Below, one piece after another: positions 16,505-21,387 of a DNA stretch of 21,387 nucleotides. Made by a program: the position numbers and the translations under genes. The stretch is from NCBI GenBank assembly GCA_964445105.1, contig CAYUJS010000032.1, positions 1 through 21,387 on the forward strand, in the 5' to 3' direction. This DNA comes from CAWBNS01 sp964445105. Lineage in GTDB: Bacteria > Chlamydiota > Chlamydiia > Chlamydiales > JAJFMA01. Within the stretch, counting starts at the first letter, position 1; each line of letters starts with the position of its first letter. Below the pieces are notes generated by a model. The model ran no database searches. It had not been told where the DNA came from and saw only the letters and a program-made list of their open reading frames with translations.

Positions 16505-17335
16505 TTGAGTAAGCTGCCAGTAGCTTTTTCCCCCTGCCCAAATGACACCTTTTTATTCCATGCCTGGGCCAAAGGCCGCGTTGGAAAACAAGTACCTATC
16601 GAGCCTATCCTAGCAGATATTCAGAATCTCAATGAACGAGCGATTGAGGGCAAATATCCCCTAGTTAAAGTATCCATGCATTGCTTGGGCCACATCCTAG
16701 ATAGGTATCATCTGCTCCCTGTAGGTTGCGCTCTGGGCCACGCTTTAGGCCCCAAGCTCATCGCAAAAAAGGGGTTCCGCCTCGAGCAGCTCACTGAGAG
16801 CACAATAGCCATCCCTGGAAGGGACACCACCGCCAACCTGCTCTGCCACCTGCTTCTGCCACCTGCTAAGAAAAAGATCTTTACTTCTTACAACCAGATC
16901 GTTCCCATGATCGCAAGCGGAGAGGTAGACGCGGGCGTAATTATCCATGAAACGCGCTTTACCTTCGTAGGTTTAGGCCTCTATGAGTTAGCCGATCTTG
17001 GCGCCCTTTGGGAGGAAAAGTACCAAATTCCCCTGCCCCTCGGCGGCCTTGCCGTTCAGCGCAATTTAGCACCAGACCTCCTGCAAAACATCATTCAGAC
17101 GCTGCAAGAATCTCTGCTGAGCGCCTGGCTAGATCCTCAGGCATCTGCCAATTATGTGTTAAAATGGAGCCAAGAAAAAGATCCCAGGGTTGTCGGTCAG
17201 CACATCGCTACCTATGTCACGCAAGAGACATTTCGGCTCTCTCCGCAGGGAGTGTCTAGTATCGATACCTTGTTAAGAATGGGCCGTGAAAGCGGCCACA
17301 TGCCTCCCTGCGCCTTCCCTTGGATGGCGCAATGA
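16505..17335 (+). CDS. mqnD: 1,4-dihydroxy-6-naphthoate synthase (futalosine menaquinone pathway)
   Basis: MqnD turns cyclic de-hypoxanthinyl futalosine into 1,4-dihydroxy-6-naphthoate, a late step in the futalosine route to menaquinone. The 276-aa protein has a periplasmic-binding-protein-like fold with the MqnD hallmarks SPCPNDT (9-15), GRDTTANLL (105-112), IIHE with His148 (matching the catalytic His of the Thermus enzyme) and a DLG.LWE...PLPLG segment (164-180). MqnA, the sister family, lacks the SPCPND start. The first codon is TTG at 16505, immediately after the exonuclease stop; no ATG gives a full N-terminus. Its stop overlaps mqnB as ATGA. It matches CT262 by order. Confidence 0.9.
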   Translation: MSKLPVAFSPCPNDTFLFHAWAKGRVGKQVPIEPILADIQNLNERAIEGKYPLVKVSMHCLGHILDRYHLLPVGCALGHALGPKLIAKKGFRLEQLTESTIAIPGRDTTANLLCHLLLPPAKKKIFTSYNQIVPMIASGEVDAGVIIHETRFTFVGLGLYELADLGALWEEKYQIPLPLGGLAVQRNLAPDLLQNIIQTLQESLLSAWLDPQASANYVLKWSQEKDPRVVGQHIATYVTQETFRLSPQGVSSIDTLLRMGRESGHMPPCAFPWMAQ

Positions 17336-17937
17336 CTCCGCGCCGACTGATTGTATTCTCCACCCCGGCCGAGGCAGCGGCCACGTTACAGCGATTCCAC
17401 GCCCAGCGCGACCAAGCCGATTGTGACTTGTACCACAGCGATATCGGCACCATCTTAGTGCCTGGCATGGGGATTTTAGCCGTGGCACAAGCTGTCTGCC
17501 GCTACGCCCCGCTAGCCGACGAAGTTTGGAACCTAGGCGCAGCAGGCACCTTATGCGATAACTTTAAGCTGGGGCAGCTTGTCCAGATAGCAACGGTCAA
17601 GCGCAATCCGTTAGTGCCCGATTACATAGATGAGCGCGCCCAGCTTTTCCAGCGGCACATCTATCCACAGCTTATTTTACAGGCAGAGGGTAGCCATCTA
17701 GTCTCTAGCGACTACCCCATTCACAACGGCACAGCAAGGAAAAACCTCGCTCTTTCATCCTCTGATCTGATTGATATGGAGGGATACGGTATTGCCTGCG
17801 CTGCGCGCTATTGCGATCTTAAGTGTCTTATTTGGAAAGTTGTCACTGACTGGGCGCAGCCCGGCGGTCCAGAACTTATCCAGCAAAGGCTTACCACTGC
17901 CTCAGAGATCATCGCAGAGCACCTTGCTTGGACTTAA
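17332..17937 (+). CDS. mqnB: Futalosine hydrolase / MTAN-like nucleosidase
   Basis: This is a nucleoside phosphorylase-fold hydrolase of about 201 aa that removes the purine base from futalosine (or aminodeoxyfutalosine), one step in menaquinone synthesis. Motifs are LGAAGTL (68-74), LIDMEGYGIA with the substrate-binding Met149-Glu150 pair, and TDWA with the catalytic Asp173. The ATG at 17332, overlapping the mqnD stop as ATGA, is preferred to a TTG at 17320. By order it corresponds to CT263, described as an MTAN-fold protein of the chlamydial futalosine pathway. Activity on methylthioadenosine or S-adenosylhomocysteine as well is possible. It converges with the ABC exporter gene 40 bases away. 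Confidence 0.87.
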   Translation: MTPRRLIVFSTPAEAAATLQRFHAQRDQADCDLYHSDIGTILVPGMGILAVAQAVCRYAPLADEVWNLGAAGTLCDNFKLGQLVQIATVKRNPLVPDYIDERAQLFQRHIYPQLILQAEGSHLVSSDYPIHNGTARKNLALSSSDLIDMEGYGIACAARYCDLKCLIWKVVTDWAQPGGPELIQQRLTTASEIIAEHLAWT

Positions 17938-17977
17938 AAACAGCAGCTAGACGCCTGGCGGATTAGATAGGAACCGT

Positions 17978-19906
17978 TTATGGATTCACTTCGCGCTGCG
18001 GCCGATGCATTCCTTCCCACATAGCCTTGAACCCCAAGCAACTATTTAACAACTCATCCTTGGTCCCTTCTGCGATTTTACAACCGTGCTCCAGATAAAC
18101 GATCTTGTCTGCATTTTCAATCGTGGTCAAGCGATGCGCGATAATGATCTGTGTCACCTGCCCGTGAAGGTTTTGCAAGGCAGTTCTAATGCGGTTTTCG
18201 CTGATATTATCTAGCGATGAAGTGGCTTCGTCTAGAACAAGAATCGGCGCTTTTTTGACCAAGGCACGGGCGATGGCCAAGCGCTGCTGTTGGCCTCCGG
18301 ATAAGTTTTTACCTGCTTCCGCTAGGAAGAAATCATAGCCCCCTGACAGCTCTTGCACGAACTCATCCGCATAAGCTTTTTTAGCCGCATCTTCCACTTC
18401 TAAACGCGAGAAGGGCCGGCCGAAGGCAATATTCTGATGAATGGTGTCCATGAAAAGGAAGGGCTTCTGCGGCACAAATGCAATATTTTCACGTAACGAC
18501 TTCTGAGTATAGTCTGAGAGCGGTATGCCGTCGATTAAGATGCGCCCTTGCTGGATGTCGTAAAGGCGAGGCAATAGTTGTACAATAGTAGATTTACCCG
18601 CACCAGTAGGCCCTACGAGCGCTACGGTCTGCCCCTTCTTCACGGTAAAGCTAAGGCCCTTCAGGATCTCTTCCTCACCGTAACCAAACCACACGTTGTC
18701 AAAAACGATCGAATCGTGAAATCCTTCTAGCTCTTGCGCGTTCGGTTTGTCTTGAATAGTCGGGACCATTTTTAGTACTTCGTACATGCGTTCAGCGGCT
18801 ATCACACCGCGCTGAATCTGGTTGTTCTCTTCTGCAAATTTTTTGATCGGTTCGTAAAACTGATTCAGCAAACCGCAGTAGACCAAAAGCTCTGTCAACG
18901 ACATCTGGAGTACATATAAGCCATACAACATCACTGACACTACACAAAAAATACCGACCGTATGCACGATCGGACGCGAGGACAAATCATACTTTGCACC
19001 CTTTTGCTCAAGCTTGGCCATGTGCTGATTGTGCTCTCTGTATTTTTCAAGAGAGTAGTTTTCCATAGCGAAGACTTTTACCGTTTGAATTCCGCTGAAA
19101 AAGTCGATCAACACAGCTGCAAATTTCTCTTGGTTTTTCTGTATTTGGCGGCCGATTTTTTTTACTTGCCGCGTGATCAATAAGATCGGCGTGATCAGCA
19201 GCGGAAGACCCAGAAAAATCAGTAGAGTCAGCTTCCAGGAAGTAAAAAAACAGGCCGCTAAGGTGGCCACAATGAGAAATGGGCTCTGGAAATAGTTGAT
19301 CAACGTCGATGTAAGCGCATCAGCAATCACGTTAGCGTCCGCACCGGCGCGCGTAGAGAGGCTGCCGATATTGTGCTTCTGGTAGAAATCCATCGGTAAG
19401 GATTGGATGTGTTCAAAATAGGTCTGACGCATATCGCGACTGACCTTGATGGCGACTAAACGCGTTGTAAAGCGATGACTGAACTGAGAGATGGCTTTAA
19501 ATAATGCGACGCCTACAAGAAAGAGCACCAAGTGCCAGATATTCGCGCGCACACTAAACTTACTATCGAGATAGTTGATGGCCCGCCCCAGCCGGTCGGG
19601 GTTTTTCCGATGTCGATCTAAAAAGCCCGAGGCTTCGCTGGGGGTCACATACCCCTTCCCTTCAGGATCAAGCTGCTGCCATCGATGCATCAGCTCATCC
19701 CGCGTAACCACGGATTGGATCTCCAGTTTGTCACCCTGCATCGGCGCAAAGAGCTCAAAAAACTCAGGTCCTCGCTGGGCCACAACACCCAAGGCAAAAA
19801 TTTCAAACAACGAAGCCATGCTGTAGCAACACATCGAGATCATCGTGACCACGAGCAATACCATATGCTTTCTGTTTTGTAGCGCAGCTTTAAATAAGAG
19901 TCCCAT
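17978..19906 (-). CDS. msbA: MsbA-like ABC exporter with EF-hand-like insertion
   Basis: This is a half-size type IV ABC exporter of 642 aa, probably the homodimeric lipid A-core flippase feeding the Lpt system. TM1 is about 15-42, and the remaining five spans lie between about 122 and 345. Walker A is GPTGAGKST (432-440), the signature LSGGQ (535-539), Walker B ILVLDE (555-560) and the H-loop His591, all intact. Between TM1 and TM2 is an extra segment of about 75 residues (45-120) whose D80-PEGKGYVTPS-E91 resembles an EF-hand loop. The ATG at 19906 lacks a visible SD; a TAAAAT box lies only 9 bases upstream. By order it corresponds to CT264. Other lipid or drug substrates cannot be excluded. 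Confidence 0.88.
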   Translation of the reverse strand: MGLLFKAALQNRKHMVLLVVTMISMCCYSMASLFEIFALGVVAQRGPEFFELFAPMQGDKLEIQSVVTRDELMHRWQQLDPEGKGYVTPSEASGFLDRHRKNPDRLGRAINYLDSKFSVRANIWHLVLFLVGVALFKAISQFSHRFTTRLVAIKVSRDMRQTYFEHIQSLPMDFYQKHNIGSLSTRAGADANVIADALTSTLINYFQSPFLIVATLAACFFTSWKLTLLIFLGLPLLITPILLITRQVKKIGRQIQKNQEKFAAVLIDFFSGIQTVKVFAMENYSLEKYREHNQHMAKLEQKGAKYDLSSRPIVHTVGIFCVVSVMLYGLYVLQMSLTELLVYCGLLNQFYEPIKKFAEENNQIQRGVIAAERMYEVLKMVPTIQDKPNAQELEGFHDSIVFDNVWFGYGEEEILKGLSFTVKKGQTVALVGPTGAGKSTIVQLLPRLYDIQQGRILIDGIPLSDYTQKSLRENIAFVPQKPFLFMDTIHQNIAFGRPFSRLEVEDAAKKAYADEFVQELSGGYDFFLAEAGKNLSGGQQQRLAIARALVKKAPILVLDEATSSLDNISENRIRTALQNLHGQVTQIIIAHRLTTIENADKIVYLEHGCKIAEGTKDELLNSCLGFKAMWEGMHRPQREVNP

Positions 19907-19953
19907 AGGCGAGAGATTTTAACAGGTCAGCAGAATAAGTAGAAGGAGATAGC

Positions 19954-20177
19954 GCGTAAGTTCTCAATCACTCGGGGTAGGCAAGGTTCCTATCCCATTG
20001 AGGGCTGGTGTCTACGCAGAGGCAACCTCTACTGGGCTACCTACCTTCCACCTGCCAGAGGCGATATCATCTTTAATCTTCGCTCCATCATGGCGCCTCT
20101 ACTTCTTCAGAGGCCTGACATTGCCACATTTTCCTGCCTACTTACGTCTCTTACCCTGATTTATTGAGAAGTTACGC
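19954..20177. mobile_element. Probable MITE or IS remnant with ~28-bp terminal inverted repeats
   Basis: The left end at 19954-19968 (GCGTAAGTTCTCAAT) and right end at 20163-20177 are reverse complements with one mismatch in 15. The match continues inward, giving 23 of 28 bases (19954-19981 against 20150-20177). The 224-bp interior contains smaller hairpins built on AGAGG/CCTCT (20018-20030, and 20095-20100 with 20109-20114) but no transposase. I see no flanking target-site duplication. The structure fits a non-autonomous element or a solo, internally deleted insertion sequence between msbA and the next gene. Confidence 0.6.
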
Positions 20178-20182
20178 ATTTC

Positions 20183-20573
20183 GTGCCGAACAAAAATAGT
20201 TTACTAATTAGCTCACTGTTGTTACTATCAGTAGATACAAAGCTGACCTATAGGAGCGATGTGGAACCGACAGAATTCAATACAGCTTGGAAATTTGTCG
20301 ACCGCCAACTGCCTAAGGAAAAAATATCTCTGGAATTTCCCGATCCGGTCAATTCTTTTTGCTTTGTCGTCGACTTCGGCCAAAAAAAAATTGAGATCTC
20401 TCTGGATAGATTCCACCTAGAGGAGCAAAAATTTACTGGGCAGTATAACTAACCCCGCCCCAGCAAACCCTATCAACGGCCATATCACTTTTCAAAAACT
20501 CAATCCAAAGCTATTTGAGGGCATTCCTTCAGGCTTCAGCTGTCGCCCCTTTTGGCAGTTGCAACAAGAATAA
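20183..20573 (+). pseudogene. Small hypothetical gene, apparently frameshifted
   Basis: A GTG at 20183 opens an 89-codon frame to a TAA at 20450-20452, beginning with a hydrophobic stretch (LLISSLLLLS). From 20421 the +1 frame is open and coding-like to a TAA at 20571-20573 (ending ...FSCRPFWQLQQE). Removing one A from the A5 run at 20427-20431 would join the two into a protein of about 129 aa. The start lies only 6 bases beyond the inverted-repeat element and has no SD, so the 5' end may also be lost. An A9 run at 20382-20390 is a second slippage-prone site. I recognise no family. Alternatives are a sequencing error or an intact 89-aa gene. Confidence 0.45.
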
Positions 20574-20579
20574 GCGCTG

Positions 20580-20608
20580 TTGGCAAAATTGCGCCCACGC
20601 CCTATGAT
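20580..20608 (+). promoter_or_regulatory. Strong housekeeping-type promoter of the L,D-transpeptidase gene
   Basis: TTGGCA (20580-20585) and TATGAT (20603-20608) are separated by exactly 17 bases, each one mismatch from the sigma70/sigma66 consensus. The predicted transcript starts near 20615, giving a leader of about 28 bases that contains the AAGGA ribosome binding site ahead of the ATG at 20643. Confidence 0.7.
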
Positions 20609-20642
20609 GTCTGCTTATCTGTACTGCAACTAAGGACCAGCA

Positions 20643-21387
20643 ATGACATTCCCGCGCCTGATTATAATACTTGCCATCGTCCTCTTTGGATCGATAGGCA
20701 TCGCTGTGCTCTTTAAAGACAAAACGGCACAGCAGGCAAAAACGAACGAAGTGGTCTTGGGGACCGAAGTGCGCGAAGTCGTAATCCCTATTGCACCACC
20801 GCCGCCCGCTGCTGCAAAAATAACCGCCGATGCGGCCGTCCAGAGACCGCGTTCGCTACCTGAAGCCGACCGCGTGGCAGAGTTCTTCAACCGCGGAATC
20901 GCGCAGTTTCCCATCGTACAAACGATCACCTATAAAAGCCGCGTTTCCTGGTTACAGGGTCGTCCTGCTTGGCTAGCAGACTACTCCAGCCACTTTCACA
21001 CCTCACGTCATTTTATCGCTCGCAGCCTGAACGGTAAGCCGGACTACTATAAGCAGGATGTTGTCGAGGGAGACCGCTTCAATATCCTCCATCCAGACAA
21101 GAATATAGAATTCTACTTACTGGTGGATGTACCGCGCGCAAAAATGTGGTTTTACTACCTAGACCAAGATACAAAAGAGCGTGTCCTGGTAAAAAGTTAC
21201 GATGTCGGCGTAGGCCGAATGGACAGCGCCAGCCCTTCGGGTTACCTAACTCCCCTCGGTAAATTTTCTTTGGGCGACCGCACGGCTGTATTTAAGCCCA
21301 AAATGATGGGGTTCCACAACGGCCAACGAATCGAGATGATGACTGTGTTCGGCTCGCGTTGGATCCCCTTTGAAGCGGAAGTGGAGG
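20643..21387 (+). CDS. L,D-transpeptidase-like (YkuD domain) protein, 3' end outside window
   Basis: The first 248 codons of a gene run off the window end. The product has an N-terminal membrane anchor or signal (about 5-24), a proline-rich linker (APPPP, 51-55), a spacer of about 100 residues, then a YkuD-type beta domain from about 156: FYLLVDVPRAKMWFYY, and VGVGRMDSASPSGYLTPLGKF (188-208), the family's 'GxxxxxTPxGxF' signature. L,D-transpeptidases crosslink peptidoglycan stem peptides or attach proteins to them, in the periplasm. The catalytic HxxxxxxxxxxSHGCVR part would lie beyond 21387, so activity cannot be judged. AAGGA precedes the ATG. It is transcribed from its own promoter. Confidence 0.85.
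   Translation, partial: MTFPRLIIILAIVLFGSIGIAVLFKDKTAQQAKTNEVVLGTEVREVVIPIAPPPPAAAKITADAAVQRPRSLPEADRVAEFFNRGIAQFPIVQTITYKSRVSWLQGRPAWLADYSSHFHTSRHFIARSLNGKPDYYKQDVVEGDRFNILHPDKNIEFYLLVDVPRAKMWFYYLDQDTKERVLVKSYDVGVGRMDSASPSGYLTPLGKFSLGDRTAVFKPKMMGFHNGQRIEMMTVFGSRWIPFEAEVE

Noticed and set aside
19960..20167. Stop-free forward frames within the inverted-repeat element as a transposase remnant
   Set aside because: Two frames are open over about 60 codons but neither shows DDE-type motifs or recognisable transposase sequence; treated as non-coding.

Overview
The window looks like a chromosomal segment of a member of the Chlamydiota outside the genus Chlamydia (an 'environmental' chlamydia; family not determined). 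The reasons are an unusually long FtsH (about 916 aa), the neighbourhood ftsH / tilS / two LptF-LptG permeases, a DhnA-type class I aldolase, and a compact run of a type III secretion chaperone, a DnaQ-like exonuclease, MqnD, MqnB and an MsbA-like exporter. From memory, these correspond to C. trachomatis CT841-CT838, CT215 and CT260-CT264. By eye the G+C content is near one half, higher than I would expect for most described chlamydiae.

Layout. 1-461: possible tail of an upstream gene, then non-coding sequence. 462-3212 (-): ftsH. 3514-5533 (+): gmd and fcl, a two-gene GDP-L-fucose pathway lying between ftsH and tilS, followed by a possible 27-codon membrane peptide. 5654-6586 (-): tilS. 6649-8846 (+): two overlapping LptF/LptG permease genes. 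8848-9022: a possible Mur-ligase relic ending in a long hairpin. 9143-10660: two near-identical tRNA-Ser genes (anticodons UGA and CGA) bracketing a Bcr/CflA-type MFS exporter. 10845-11873 (+): LOG-like nucleotide-binding protein, convergent with fbaB (11876-12973, -). 13004-14896 (-): exported Sel1-repeat protein. 15165-17937 (+): five genes without gaps (small lipoprotein, secretion chaperone, exonuclease-DUF3820, mqnD, mqnB). 17978-19906 (-): MsbA-like ABC exporter. 19954-20177: a probable non-autonomous transposable element or IS remnant. 20183-20573: a frameshifted small gene. 20643-end: the first 248 codons of an L,D-transpeptidase-like protein with a good promoter.

How the genes fit together. 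Much of the content serves the cell envelope: GDP-fucose supply (gmd-fcl), LPS export and transport (MsbA-like, LptF/G), a periplasmic protein crosslinking candidate (YkuD), membrane proteolysis (FtsH), an exported Sel1 protein and a lipoprotein. The rest is core metabolism and information processing: tRNA-Ile lysidine synthesis, gluconeogenic or glycolytic aldolase, and futalosine-pathway menaquinone synthesis. The accessory signals most worth a second look are the inverted-repeat element at 19954-20177, the broken gene beside it, the EF-hand-like insertion in the ABC exporter, and the three-repeat super-period in the Sel1 protein. No CRISPR array, rRNA or intact transposase was seen.
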